Program-made: the position numbers and the translations under genes | The notes under the pieces: model-generated | Told to the model about the DNA's origin: nothing | Databases searched by the model: none | The model's input: the letters and a program-made list of their open reading frames with translations, nothing else | DNA from: Portulaca oleracea | Lineage: Eukaryota > Streptophyta > Magnoliopsida > Caryophyllales > Portulacaceae | Length of the DNA: 64,000 nucleotides | Assembly (NCBI GenBank): GCA_029582165.1 | Contig: CM055876.1 | Span: forward strand, 26,567,817 to 26,631,816 | Direction: 5' to 3' | In this document: piece after piece, positions 45,601 to 62,421 of the stretch | Position numbering within the stretch: the stretch's first letter is position 1 | How the letters are laid out: each line of letters begins with the position of its first letter

Positions 45601-48600
45601 GTTGAGATGGCAGCTGAAATAAAAAATCTCGATACTGACTTACAGATGTTAGTGTATGAAAACTACAATAAGTTTATTAGTGCCACAGAGGCAATTAAAC
45701 GGCAAGTCATCCATCTCTCTGAAGCATCCATTGTCCTAGTTCTTTATATGAATTGCTTTATCTCATTGCGGTATACTTATACTCAGAATCCCACTCATTA
45801 TGGGTGACTGCTTGTTCTGTTCGAAGGTAGAACGATGCTAGGTCTAGGAAGAGGAAGACAATTTGTCTCTGCACTGAAATTAGCACACACATGCTTTACG
45901 GGGTCCTCTATAATATTGCTAGTTATTTAAAAGCAATGATTCTCTTATGTTCTCCTTTCAGTTGTGGTGTCTGTCCTGTATCCCTTGGCCTTTTCTCCTA
46001 TATTCCCTAGGCGCCAGTTATATTATACTTTATTCTGCATTTCTGCTAGTGAGTGGGTGCCCTTGCGTCTCTCAGAGGTTTATTTGCATTTTAGTCACTG
46101 GTACCAACATATTCTTTGATTATGCTTCTGATGCAATATTGGTGGTACACAGTTGATGACAATATGTTGCTCAGCACAAAATTGTCTGTTTCTTTTATAG
46201 GATGAAGAACAATATTGTGGGCATGGAAGGAAATATGGAACAGCTGCTTGAGAAGGTGTTTGGATAGTTTTGCTCAGCTATTGTTTAAATAATTTATGGA
46301 GAGTGTGCTGCGCCTAGAGAAGACTGATTTCTTTGACCTTAATGTTGACCTTAATGTTGCAGATATTGTCCGTACAGTCAAGGAGTGATGGGGTCAACAC
46401 ATCTCTTTTTGAGAAAAGAGAGCATATAGAAAAGCTACACCGCACTCGAAATCTCCTACGTAAAGTCCAGGTATTTGGATTTTCTGCGATTTGTTTAGTA
46501 AGCATTGTGTGTGGTTGTGTTTGGATAGTTGTCTGCTTTCTAGTTCTCTTGTTCTATAGCCATAATGTGGGAGACTGGGAGTAGGTTTTCTGGGATTTTC
46601 CTTGTGGAAGAATTCTTTTGGTCACTCGGGTTTCTCCTTTCCTAGACAGAACTTAGGGGGTATTGTCTTGGTTTAGTACCCACTCCCCTGGGGAGAATTA
46701 GAAGCTGGTGCTTGTGTTGGCAATTCAGATATCATTTTGTCAGTTTGGTTAATTGTCTCATGGCTTGTGGTGCTGATCTTTTTCCCTTTTGGTATACACT
46801 AGTTTTCAAGGTTAAATGTGGTTTGCATAACAATAATGCAGTTAGTTAATGTTTTGTGTTTGGAATAGAACAGTTCATTTATGATTTGCCTGAGAGACTT
46901 GGAAAGTGCATCAAATCAGGATCATATGCTGATGCAGTGAAGTTTTATACTGGAGCCATGCCCATTTTCAAGGTGTCCCTTTCACTGGATTTGATATCGG
47001 GCTCTTATCCTTGTGCTGTTCTTGTCCGTCCGGTTGTTTGCAGTTGTCGATGACATTAATTCATCCTCTGTCCAACAGGCTTATGGGGATTCATCATTTC
47101 AAGATTGCAAGAAAGCTTCTGAGGAGGCTGTAACCATTATCATTAAGAATCTGCAGGTACCTCTATTACCTTTGCCTGTTAGTACTAGTCTGTTGGAACC
47201 TTTACTTTTTGGATCTTTTATTATTTGTATTATGCTGCGAAGATGGTATGTGTTTCAAGTTGACGCTCTCTTTTTGATTGGCCTGTGTTTTATTTTAACC
47301 CAAAGGTGGTGCACATGTTTTGTGATTGTGTGTGCTTATATATTTTTTTTTTCAAGCATTCATAATTCTGTTGTGGGTGTTATGGTTTTGTTGGCAGAGA
47401 GATTGAGAATCATGGGAGATGCCCCGTTGTGCTTCTGATCTTCCAATTTGTAGTCCCCTTTTTTGTTTTATCTTGAACAATATTGAATATGCCTTTTGGC
47501 TGGTATATGTTTTGACCAAATTTTATAGTTGTTTTCAATGTTAGCTGATTCATATATAAATTTTTTTTTCTTTTCAAGCATTAGCACGCTATGAGTCGGT
47601 TCTATTAGATTGTTGTCTAACCTCTCCCACCTGAACACATATTATGAAAAAAGAGAAAGCATATGGGTTTTTTGTCTCTTCATATTCTCTGACAGCTATT
47701 CCTCAGCTACGAGAGAGAAAGAGGAGTCATTGATTATCTGACTTATATTCTCCTCAGGAAAAGCTTTTCTCAGATTCAGAGTCCATTCAAGCTAGAGCCG
47801 AGGCTGTGATGCTTCTCAAGCAGCTGGACTTTCCGGTATGCCTTCAATTCATGTACTATATCTGTTACAATTTCTTTTTGTTATCTGAAGCTTTTAGGAA
47901 TTCATACTGTGGCACCCTACTGGGTGTAAGGTCTTTTTTTTCGCCTAAATTTTTGTTCAATTTGTTAATCAATTTGATGTGTTTTCAACAGGTAGATAGC
48001 CTGAAAGAGCAACTGTTTGAAAAGCTGGAACAATCCCTTGGCGATCTGCAGTTTCGACTTGATGAAAAAAGTGTTCCTGCAATGAAGTCAGATGAATCTG
48101 CAAACAAAGAGTCACCTGATCACGTTCCTGCTAATCGTGAGGTAAGCAGATATGTATGCCATCATTGATTAGGGATTCCCTATATTGCTTTAAAAGGGGG
48201 GAAAAACTTTCATCACCTTTTAGGTGTATCCAGCTTTGGGTTTTGCACATTGGTGACATCCCTTGGTGTCCTTTAATACTTATTTTGATTACTCAAAAAC
48301 ATAAAAAAAAAAAAAAGCTACTAGAAGAAATAAAGAAATATGTTTGCCACCCTATTTGTCCTGGAGGGTGCTATTTAGTGTTCTGAGCAGTCTGTGGTTA
48401 TTGTCCACTTTCAGGATGTCAATCTGGTAATTCTTTCAAATAGGCTGAAGGGAAATTCCTCTCCAACACTGTCTTGTACTTTATTTCTGTGAAATAGTAG
48501 GCAGTCCATTGTTTTGAAATGCAGGAGTTAAAGTAAGGAGGCTCTTTGCAGTTGCAATTCTATTATTCTTGGGTAGGTTACAGGATTGAACCCTCCAACC

Positions 48601-51600
48601 TATGTAAGGCTGTAAGCAGGATTCTAGGGCTATGAACTTGGATTTTGAACACTTGATGGTTCTGGGTTTGGGAAAGAGAGATTCTTATAGTCTTTGTGAT
48701 CATATGATTTAACCTACATCAAGTAGCACGATGACTAACATTGGATGGTGAAGCCTACATGTTCATTTCTTCATTTTCTGTGGAGCTTTGTCTTGTTGTA
48801 GGGAGCCAAGCAGAGATGACCTGTGCCTATTTGCTGCTAGGTGCTTCTAGATTGTCATGTCTAGTATTACCTTAGAAGGTAGCCCAAACTGTAGAATCTC
48901 TTTCAGCATTACAGTAGTACGGACTAAAGGTCTGTAAAAGAGGCAGTAGAGTCTGTACATCTATTACCATAAAAGCAATGAATTCAAATTTACAGCTTAA
49001 ATCAACAAAGTGTACTTTTCCATTTATAGTTTTGTGTGATGACTACGCTGTTAAGAAAGATGACTTTAGAGAGTATACTTGTGCTCCGTATTGGTGCTTC
49101 TTTCCCTCCACTCTTAAGGTATATTGTTTGTCAATTCCTGTTAGTTAGCATTGTATTGGCATGGTGCTTCGTCCTACTAAGTTTAGTTTGTTTGGTTTAT
49201 TATTTATTTTATCATTTTCTTGTGCTGCTCAATACACATTTATGTATCTGCAAATGTGGCTCTTCACAAACCTGAAGTGAGTTGATGATGACATGATCAG
49301 GTTTCAACTCGTGAGTTGGTGGAGGCTGTCCGCGCTTACCGAATTATTTTTCCTGATTCAGCACAGCAACTAGTTAAAATTTCTCATGATCTTATTAACA
49401 AGTAAGTTTAACTGCATTTCTGATTTTCCTATAATTTGTTGAAGCTTAATCTGAATTCAGCTCTATAGTTATTGCTACCTGATGACTTGTAACTGGGCTG
49501 CTGTTTAGGCACTTTGAAACCATTGAGAATCGTTTAAAGGCACAAATCTCTTCTGCAGATTTGTTGGGGATGCTCAGTAAGTTCTGCTTAGTTATTTTTA
49601 TGCATCTTTGGTGGCTGTCTTGAAGTGTTGTTATGCTTCTAAATAAAAATTTGCATGCCCTGATTGAACAGTTTTTCTTTCAATAAAAGATTGTGGGCTC
49701 AGGAAAAACGCTACAGTTACAAAACCTTGGGTAATGGAGTTCTGCTAGCAACTATGGCAATGTATCAGTAGGCCTGTTTGTGCATTGCAAGTAATTATGG
49801 ATGATCCTCAACGAGAGATGACGAGCAAAAAATTACATTTAAGTACCCTGTATTTTCGGAAACCTGTTTTATGAACTGTACCGAGTATTAATTTTGGTTT
49901 TTATTTTATGAACCCTGTTTTTATACTAACTTTGGGGTACCTAAAGTATTTGAAGAGTATTTATAGGTCCTTTTTTCAAGTAAAAGACATAACTATACTT
50001 TCATTCATTCATTTAACAATAATAAAATATGATGGAATTGGTTTATTGCTGGATTAGATTAGAGCCCTCGCACTGAAAAAGGGTAATGGCTTCTTTTTGA
50101 AAAAGGAACTAGTGAATTAGTTTCCACATATCTTGAGTACCTTAGAACTAGTTTTCAATAGAAAGGATACTTACAATATATTTTCACAATATAGGATACA
50201 TTTATGTAATTTCTACCCAACTAATTTGCTAGTAGACTTAGATCGACAAAGATAAAACATTCATTCAAAATGTGACATTCTAAATTCATACCAAAGAAGA
50301 AGATTTTCTCTTTGCAGAATAAAGTTCACTGCTCTTCAGTACTTATAGGGAAGAGCAGCCTCTTAAAAAAAGAGGTATATATATCCGGTTTTTATCAAAA
50401 GAGCAAAGGGGGTATACATATATATATATATATATATACATAGACATGCACATAGACATATATGCCTAGATGCTTATACACGTATATGAACAACTTAAGG
50501 ATACCTGATCCTGCTTAATAACCACAGTTGATGACGCCTGTTCTAAGTAGTTTATTTAACCTTTTGTTTTTTTTTTTTTTTTATGTTGTGCTTGAGGGTT
50601 TTCCTTTAAGTTCTAAAGGTGCATCCTAGGTGTTTTTGGAATTTTGTCTATGACTCTATGCTTAATGAACGTTATTAAGCTCAATGCATTTGCTGATACA
50701 GAACTGACTTGGGATGATGTGCTTCTAATGGATGAAGTATTACCTGAAGCATGCATTGCTGATGTTTGTTTGGAGGTGTGTCCAATAAACCTTTTCTTGT
50801 TTTGTCTGACGTGAACATGTTTTACACAGTAAACTTGGTCCAGTTTGGAATGACGATGTTCTTATTGGTAATGTTATTTCGAACAGGCTGCCAATCATGC
50901 CGTGAAGCAGTATGTTGCTAGCACCTTTTCTCATCTTTTGCAGGAAATAACAGGTAATTCCTAGTCTTGTTAATTCCTTAGAAAATTGAATGTTTTAGTT
51001 CGGGCTTTGCCTCATCTAGATTGTTTGCCAGACTCTAAAACCATGGAGCAGCTTGATGCCAATAAGTCCTGATTTTCAGTAGATTCAATGTATAAGGCCT
51101 TCTCTTTAATGCCTAGAAGCTTTTTTAGCTGTGAGACCATCCCCTGCATGGTACTTCCTGCACAAAAGCTGCAGAATTTCACAAAGCAGCCAGTTTCAAA
51201 CTGAAATCGTCTATCATTTAGCATGGTGGCACTGCTGTTCATCTATGTTCCTGAATTGCAGGGTTCTTCATTCAAACCAGAGAAGCATCAAGTTACTATA
51301 GCTGTATGTTTTTTTTTTGGTAGGAATTATAACTGTATGTGATTGCTAAGTTAGAGATAGTGTTGAAACCTGAAATTTTGATGGAGAGTAGGAAGTGTTT
51401 GCAAGAGTATGTGAGAGAGTTGTGTTTTAACAGATTTGCCCAAGAGTAAAATTGGCCAAAATGGGAGAATAATGGACAGCAAGCACTTGATCACATCTAA
51501 GAGTGATAGCCTAGTTGCGGATGGTGTGGTAGAGATATATATGGAGGAAAAGCCAGATTTTGTCTATCCATTTTGTGTAGGAGGATCTTGAATCACCAGA

Positions 51601-54600
51601 TCATCTTTTAGTTCACCGTGGCTTTGCTATGCCTCTTCGGGATTTAGCTTTTGGTTGTGTAGGTGTTTCTTGGGTTGCCTCCTTCTTGGTTTGGAATCTT
51701 GTTCTTGCTTTGGAGGGTTTCTTTGGCAGAAAACCAAAGAAGAAGAAAGTCATGATTGTATCTCATGAGGCTGTTTGGAATATCCGGAGAGAAAGGAACC
51801 AAAGGGTTTATGAAGGAGTTGAAACTCCTCTTCAACACTTGAGAGACAATTTCGTTGACTTTCTCTACTTTTAGGTCAATGGGAAATTTAGCTCTTCCTT
51901 TTGATGGGGTAGATTTTGTGGAGAGTTTGTATTTTGGACATACATAGTTTTTGTTGGATGCTTGCTGAGCACCTCACCTTTTGATCCTTAATCTTTGAGT
52001 CTCATTGAAATTAATGAAAAGCATCAAGGGGAGCTATAATTTTGTTGTGTATGCTATGATAGACCTATATGGAGGACAAATTTTGGCTATTCATTTTGTG
52101 TGGGAGAACCTTTTGGGGTTGGGGATGGTTGTTGTTTCCATGTGTGGACCAAAGTATACACCTTTATGTTGACAAGAGGACATGCTTGTAGTGTAATAAT
52201 TCCTTTGATTAAGTTTCAACTTTCAATGGAGATGGAGATGGTAGAACTCATCATTGTTTCACTTATATTATAGCGTCCTTCAAATTTGCAGATTCACTGA
52301 TTAGAGTTCAGAAAAAGGATACAATGAAAGAAGAGTCCCCTTTACAGGTTGTACTGGAGGCCAGCAAGAAAACAGTCATTCAAGGAAGCATGGGTATCTT
52401 GCTGGTAATATAACTACTCTATGGTAGCTACTTGAACTGATGGAGAAATATTTTTCTTTCCGTGTATAAAATTGCTAGTTTACAACAAAAAATTACAGAG
52501 GTATCTTAAGTTTTGTGGATATCATTTTTTAGACCTTATTTTCTGAAGACTAATTCTTAGGTAGCTTAGATATTGTGGCTCAAGATTTTGAGGACCCATT
52601 TTGGCAATGTCTGGCGAGAAACGTCATTGGAGAATCCAAAAGGATGGGTTTTCATTAAAAGATGCCATGCTTCCAAATTCGCCCTAGTCTTAAACGGTCC
52701 TTTTCTCCATCCTGATAAATTAGGGTTGTTGCTTCTCTCTTTTTCGTCTTCTATTTCTTCCCACTGCCTTTTATCTCCAAAGGTCTAGCAGTGGGGCTCT
52801 TGTTTCTCTCTGCCATCTTCAACATTTACAACAGGTACGGAGTGTTCCCAAAATTATTAGGTTATCTAGTTATTGGAAGAGCCCCACTCCTAGACCGTTG
52901 GAGATGAGAGGGAGGAAGAAATGGTAGTTGAGAGCGAAGCAACAACCCTAATTTATAAAGAGGGAGGAGAGGACTGTTGAATACAAGGGAAAATTCGGAC
53001 GCACGTCTTTTTTTTTTTTTTTTTTTTTGAAAACCCACGCTTTTGGATTCTCTGGTGAAATTTCTCGCTGGATATCGCCCGAGTGGGTGCTCAAAATCTT
53101 TAGCCACAATATTTAAGGTATCATCTAATAAATAGTTTTTAGAACACGAGGTTTAAAAAACAGTATCCGCAAAATCTAGGGTACCTCAGTGTAGCTTTTT
53201 GTTGTCCAGAAACCTTTTCTCGGTCACCCAGACAACACTGTGTTTGATCGTCATGATTTTCCACCCACTAATTTGAGGCTTCCATGTTGTAGCACCCATT
53301 TGTGTTCTCCCTGCGGAGGTACTTGTCAATTGGCTGCAGAGTGGGATTGTGTTGCAAATTCATGGTCTCTTCATTGTTTTGACGGTTTGCTGTTATGACT
53401 TTTACAAGGACTTCCGACTACTACTGGATGACAGCCTTCCATTGCTACTTAGCTTGAAAGATTCTGTTGTTGATTGGGTTCAAGAAGGATTTCAAGACTT
53501 TTTTAGAACACTTTATGATCGCTTTTTGTTGCTCGCGGGAAAAAGTAACTCAGCTAGCCGAGATCAAATTATTCCTGAGGGCATGCAGGGGGAAAAAACT
53601 GTTGCTGGCCTTGTCCTTGTTATGGCTCAGCTTTCCGTTTTCATAGAGCAGAGTGCCATTCCAAGAATTACAGAGGCAAGGATCACTGAGCAGTAATTTT
53701 GTACTTTTACGATTATGATGTATTTTCAATCCTTTTGTTTAATCATGGGATGTTGTGCAATCATATCACTGTTTCAGGAAATTGCTGCTTCATTTTCTGG
53801 TGGTGGAACCCGTGGTTATGAGTATGGTCCTGCATTTGTTCCTGCAGATATTTGCAGAATATACCGATCTGCTGGTGAAAAGTTTCTCCACCTTGTAGGT
53901 TTCCAAAACCCTTTGCCATTCGTTTTCCCCGTGCCAATGAAATCGCATGTAACCTCATTGTTATAGTTCTCACGAAATTTCTCATAAGTCACGGCCAGGG
54001 GGGGTTGGGGAGCAGAGGGGTAATGTAAGTCAGTTTATCTTCTCCATTGATCTTTAGGACTTTCAACTAAATGGGATAATTGTGTAGTGGTGGTTGGTTT
54101 TCTTATATATTGATGCTGTTGGCGAAGCCGACATCATCAGTTGAAGTTCTGGCTTTTGGTTTAGATGAGTTGTGCCATGTAAAGGTGTACTTGGTGTTGA
54201 GAAATGCAGAGAAGTAGACAACAGTTTGTCTTCACATAAACCATTAGCCACTATCAAAATTCTAGCCAAGGCAGATTAACTTTTATTTTGCCAGAAGATG
54301 CATTTCTTTGCATCTCTTATGTTTCTTTTAAGTTCATGGAATCAAATTAGGCTCTCTATGAAGTTTTTGTTCTGAGAAAGGAGAAAGCATGTTGTAGATT
54401 CGCGTCATTCATCTTATATGCTTGATTATCCTTCATGCACTTTATTGGTAGCAACGATGAGGTATATGAAGGATAATCAAAGCATAAATGATTTTTTTTT
54501 TAGATAAGTAAACTTATCTCAGTTATCTGTTGTGATATTCTTAGCTAAATAACTCTATTGATGCATATGCACACTTATTCATGCTTCGATTTTCTTTATT

Positions 54601-56444
54601 CTCCAGTACATTAAAATGAAAACCCAGAAAGTTTCTGTTCTCCTGAAGAAGCGGTTTACAACACCAAATTGGATCAAGGTCTGGGTGTTTCCATAACTTT
54701 GTTCATTACAATTAATCAACTGTAGTATGCTTCCAATTAATGTAATGTTCATCTTCTGTTGGTTTATTCAGCACAAGGAGCCTAGAGAAGTTCACATGTT
54801 TGTTGATTTATTCCTTCAAGAGGTTGTCCTTCCTATCAATTTATGTTATTTACAACTAAAGCAGAATTTCCATCAGCTTTGCCCCTTTTCGTGACTGGTG
54901 GACATAACCTTTAAAACAGCAAGTGACCCCTGAACTCTAATCATATTATGAACTGATCCAGATTTCTATTGTGCAGTTAAATGGAGTGTTATCCGAAGTG
55001 AAGCAGATTTTACCTGAAGGGGCTACCCGTAAACACCGGCGTGCTGACAGCAATGGAAGCACAGCATCTTCCCGTAGCAATCCCTTGCGTGATGACAGGA
55101 TATTATCGCGATCAAACACCCAAAAGGCAAAGAGCCAGCTCCTTGAGACTCATCTAGCTAAATTATTCAAGCAGAAAATGGAAATTTTCACCAAAGTTGA
55201 TTCGACCCAGGTAAAGCTTTTTTTTGTGTGTTGCTGATGTTGGGTGAAGCTTTTGAGTACATTCTGGTTTCTAGCTAATGATGGAAAAATGTATATTTCA
55301 GGACTCTGTTGTAACTACCATAGTGAAACTCTGCCTGAAAAGCCTGCAAGAATTTGTTCGACTGCAAACTTTCAACCGGAGTGGGTTTCAGCAAATTCAA
55401 CTAGACTTGCAGTTTTTGAGGAATTCTATGAGGGATAGTGTTGAAGATGAAGCCGCTGTTGACTTTTTACTTGATGAGGTAAGAAAATTTCTCGTGTGTG
55501 AATTTGGCTTAGAATTAGTCTCCAGCAAACAAAAAATTCTGCAAAGTTAAGGCTTGCGTACATCTGGATTTCACCAGACCTCGCTTAAGCTGAACCTGTG
55601 GTGTGTTTGTCCGAATTTGGCCACTAGTTCCTTTTATGTGCTTATCACTGGTTTGCTCTTTGCAGCAATGATATATAGTATCTTTTATGATGCATGTTAG
55701 CTGAACCCAGACCTGGATTGCTAAACCCGGACTCGACCCTGTCCGATTGTCCGGAATTCGGACAAAAAGAAGTCCACACCCATTTTTTCCGGGTCAGACT
55801 GAGCCGAGTTTTTGGCTCGGACAACCTTTTGACAGCCCTAGTTCCTTTCCCGTAGACTCATAAATTACAATGAGTTACGATATGAAATTACTGCCATTAG
55901 AAAGATACCTTACTAAAAGTTACAATGGTATTAAGTTTGTACTGTAACTTGTGAGTGATCAACTGTCAACACTTAGTTAAATTGACAAATATTTTGGAGG
56001 TAGTATCTTTTATGATGCATGTTTGCTGAACCCGGACCCAGATTGCTAAACCCAGACTTCGACACTGTCTGATTGTCCGGAATTCGGACAAAAAAAAATG
56101 TACACACCCATTTTTTCCGGGTCAACCTGAACCGGGTCTTTGGGTCGGACAACTTTTTGACAGCCCTAGTTCCAGACAATTTTTTGACAGCCCCAGTTCC
56201 TTTCCCGTAGAGTTATGTAGGAGCTAAATTTGCGGTCTATGTATGTCTTCATGTGCAATTTATCACGTGTATTGGTCTTCATGTAAAAGTTGTGGCTGAT
56301 TGGATGCGTTTTTTTTTTCCCAAACTGTGTCAGGTAATTGTCGCCTCTGCAGAGCGTTGCCTGGATCCAGTCCCCTTAGAGCCTCCTGTTTTAGACAGGC
56401 TTATACAAGCAAAGTTGGAAAAACCCACACCTTCCACGACATAA
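42670..56444 (+). CDS. VPS51: VPS51 (Vps51/Vps67 family), 20 exons
   Basis: Subunit of the GARP/EARP-type complexes that tether endosome-derived vesicles at the trans-Golgi and recycling endosomes. Exons by splice consensus: 42670-42849, 45562-45701, 46201-46255, 46363-46470, 46874-46972, 47079-47156, 47758-47835, 47992-48141, 49301-49401, 49509-49576, 50702-50775, 50887-50953, 52292-52404, 53409-53675, 53778-53894, 54607-54678, 54772-54822, 54977-55210, 55302-55478, 56334-56444. All phases fit, giving 779 aa, close to the Arabidopsis homologue. The start MAADDAPLDDKAKRMRDLLS has an acidic head. The Vps51-type helical domain covers about residues 50-140 (FDADQYINLL, LEKILSVQSRSDGVNTSLFE, KLHRTRNLLRKVQ). 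Ser/Arg-rich linker (RADSNGSTASSRSNP) at about 620-640; coiled-coil-like segments throughout. Introns after exons 2 and 14 start with GC. Introns carry LINE, MITE and microsatellite insertions. Confidence 0.95.
43389..43480 (+). repeat. G-rich runs in VPS51 intron 1
   Basis: Runs of 11 and about 13 G plus several GGG/GGTTGG tracts within 90 bp on the sense strand, flanked by a local duplication of aagtatgtgg-agctagtaaa (43440 and 43510). Confidence 0.6.
44520..45010 (-). pseudogene. LINE fragment (C-terminal region) in VPS51 intron 1
   Basis: Minus frames give MCFLCFAAITVNTPMEDVLI, then SRCSTRCQEEESIDLLLVYC and SSLWHVALLLMGLLG, and after a frame change a W-KERNQ-like end (AIWPAFWKERNQ). This is the zinc-binding tail of plant LINE ORF2 (C-x2-C-x7-HLL-x2-C, here degraded). 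It is antisense to the host gene. Confidence 0.65.
49828..49965. mobile_element. Single arm of a GGTACC-type foldback MITE (VPS51 intron 10)
   Basis: caaaaaattacatttaagta begins like the ends of the 359-bp MITE, followed by three spaced variants of gtaccctgtatttt, ending in ggggtacctaaag. No second arm found, so this is a degraded relative. Confidence 0.45.
50408..50465. repeat. AT-rich microsatellite in VPS51 intron 10
   Basis: (AT)n followed by imperfect acatagacatgc/acatagacat units. Confidence 0.75.
51470..52030 (+). pseudogene. LINE fragment in VPS51 intron 12
   Basis: Plus frames give DHLLVHRGFAMPLRDLAF, then VSWVASFLVWNLVLALEGFF, and HEAVWNIRRERNQRVYEGVE followed by TPLQHLRDNFVDFLYF. 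W-IRRERN-R-YEGVE is the typical end of plant LINE ORF2. Sense orientation relative to VPS51; heavily decayed. Confidence 0.65.
52486..53212. mobile_element. Large foldback element in VPS51 intron 13
   Basis: Left end caacaaaaaattacagaggt and right end (reverse complement) caacaaaaagctacactgag are related. The two arms, about 310-350 bp each, align along their length: ...gagaatccaaaag-gtgggtttt..., ...ataaattagggttgttgctt..., ...ggtctag-agtggggctctt. A 20-plus T run (about 53008-53029) interrupts the right arm. Ends contain three spaced GGTA-C-TA motifs, as in the 359-bp MITEs. TSD not recognised. Confidence 0.7.
55677..56190. repeat. Tandem duplication of about 325 bp in VPS51 intron 19
   Basis: agtatcttttatgatgcatg, a gattgtccggaattcggaca block and ttgacagccctagttccttt recur 325 bp apart (first copy about 55677-55860, second about 56002-56190). 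The gcccggac/gtcggac-rich sequence resembles the subterminal region of hAT-like elements. The second copy has an extra tandem of gacaatttttgacagcccc. Confidence 0.7.
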
Positions 56445-57331
56445 CTTGCTGTTGTGTAATGTCTTTTTCGATCCTCAATCTATCCGCTTGGACCTCCCAG
56501 TTCCTTGGGGCTGCACAGATATCGGTTATCTTATTTTCAGGTGGCAACATCCAAAGCAAGTGTGAAAATCGAGTTTGTGTGCTTGATTCCGGCCCCAAGG
56601 ACTGCGGTGGTTGCATAGCTACTGCTACAAATTGTGAGATATCGGCTGAACCATTTGTTGATCATAGAGTTTCGATGTTGTTACATAGTTGTAAAACTGA
56701 ACATGTTGACTTTTGAGCATATAATGATCTGTAGCACAAGTCAGATTTGTAACATTTGAGAGCTCCTTTTGAAATTTGATCCAGTTGTTTTGGTAAAGAT
56801 TCATAACTTGTCATATTACAAATGAATACATTCTTGAGTGTCAAAATTTACTCATTAAACATTGTTTTCAAGCCTGGGTAAACAAACCAAGATTGTTAGA
56901 GCCATGAGAATACTGAAGTAGATTTCATTATCCTCTTGTTGTAGGGGCTAATTATTCAAGAATGGTACCTTAACTTTTGACATTGCACTTCTTGTTTTTT
57001 TTTTTTTCCGAGTGAAATGGAGATCTGTATTAAACTAAATTAAACCTGCTTCACATCTAGGCATAGAAATACCAAAAAAAAAAACTAAGATTGGGTATTT
57101 TCTCACCAAATAAATTGCATAATCTCATTGTTAAAATTGTCTTATACAATGTACACATTACATACTCAATTTTAGTTACACATTCTTTAATGTTGGATCT
57201 AAAGTAACAACTCTCACTAAAAAGATTAGTTTCAGATGAAAATTCATTACAAATTACCCCGAGATTTAGCAAGTTGCATGATTCCTTTTTTCTGCAAAAT
57301 TATAATACTGAGGGAAAGTTGAAACAACAAA
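56445..57331. other. 3' UTR of VPS51 and spacer
   Basis: The first 300-400 bp probably include the VPS51 3' UTR. The rest is AT-rich. No other gene or clear repeat seen. Confidence 0.5.
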
Positions 57332-57403
57332 GTGGCTGTAGTTTAGTGGTTAGAATTCCACGTTGTGGCCGTGGAGACCTGGGCTCTAATCCCAGCAGCC
57401 ACA
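57332..57403 (+). tRNA. tRNA-His(GTG): tRNA-His (GTG), nuclear type
   Basis: Cloverleaf of 72 bases. Acceptor arms GTGGCTG and CAGCCAC pair fully, with discriminator A. The anticodon arm CCACG-TTGTGGC-CGTGG presents GTG, and the T stem CTGGG/CCCAG is intact. A T-run follows (ttttgttctccctttt), suited to Pol III termination. The T loop reads CTCTAAT where the family has CTCGAAT, so the purine at position 57, which is also part of the B box, is replaced by T. This may weaken transcription or folding. No intron. It lies 180 bp upstream of the MCM7 start codon on the same strand. Confidence 0.93.
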
Positions 57404-57440
57404 ATTTTGTTCTCCCTTTTATGGCCCGTCACGAGATTGT

Positions 57441-57446
57441 CACGTG
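57441..57446. promoter_or_regulatory. G-box core CACGTG in the MCM7 promoter
   Basis: CACGTG, a bHLH/bZIP recognition core, ten bases before the first E2F-like site. Confidence 0.45.
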
Positions 57447-57453
57447 CACCTGG

Positions 57454-57461
57454 GCGCCAAA
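57454..57461 (-). promoter_or_regulatory. E2F-like site TTTGGCGC
   Basis: The minus strand reads TTTGGCGC, matching the E2F consensus TTTSSCGC. It lies 123 bp upstream of the MCM7 ATG. Confidence 0.7.
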
Positions 57462-57470
57462 TCAATGCCC

Positions 57471-57484
57471 TTTTCCCGCCAAAA
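57471..57484 (+). promoter_or_regulatory. Strong E2F-like site TTTTCCCGCCAAAA
   Basis: A two-sided match to the E2F consensus, 100 bp upstream of the MCM7 ATG. MCM genes are classic E2F targets expressed at G1/S, which makes function likely. Confidence 0.8.
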
Positions 57485-57583
57485 CCTCCACTCTTTTTAC
57501 ATCCTCCTCCTCCTCCTCTTGCCGCCATATCTCTCTCTCTCTCTCTCTCGAGCTCTCGAGCTTGTTCCCTCTCCTCTGCGAAA

Positions 57584-62421
<4,838 letters not shown>

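Noticed and set aside
54063..54269. 68-aa minus frame inside VPS51 intron 15
   Set aside because: Intronic, short, no domain; chance open frame.
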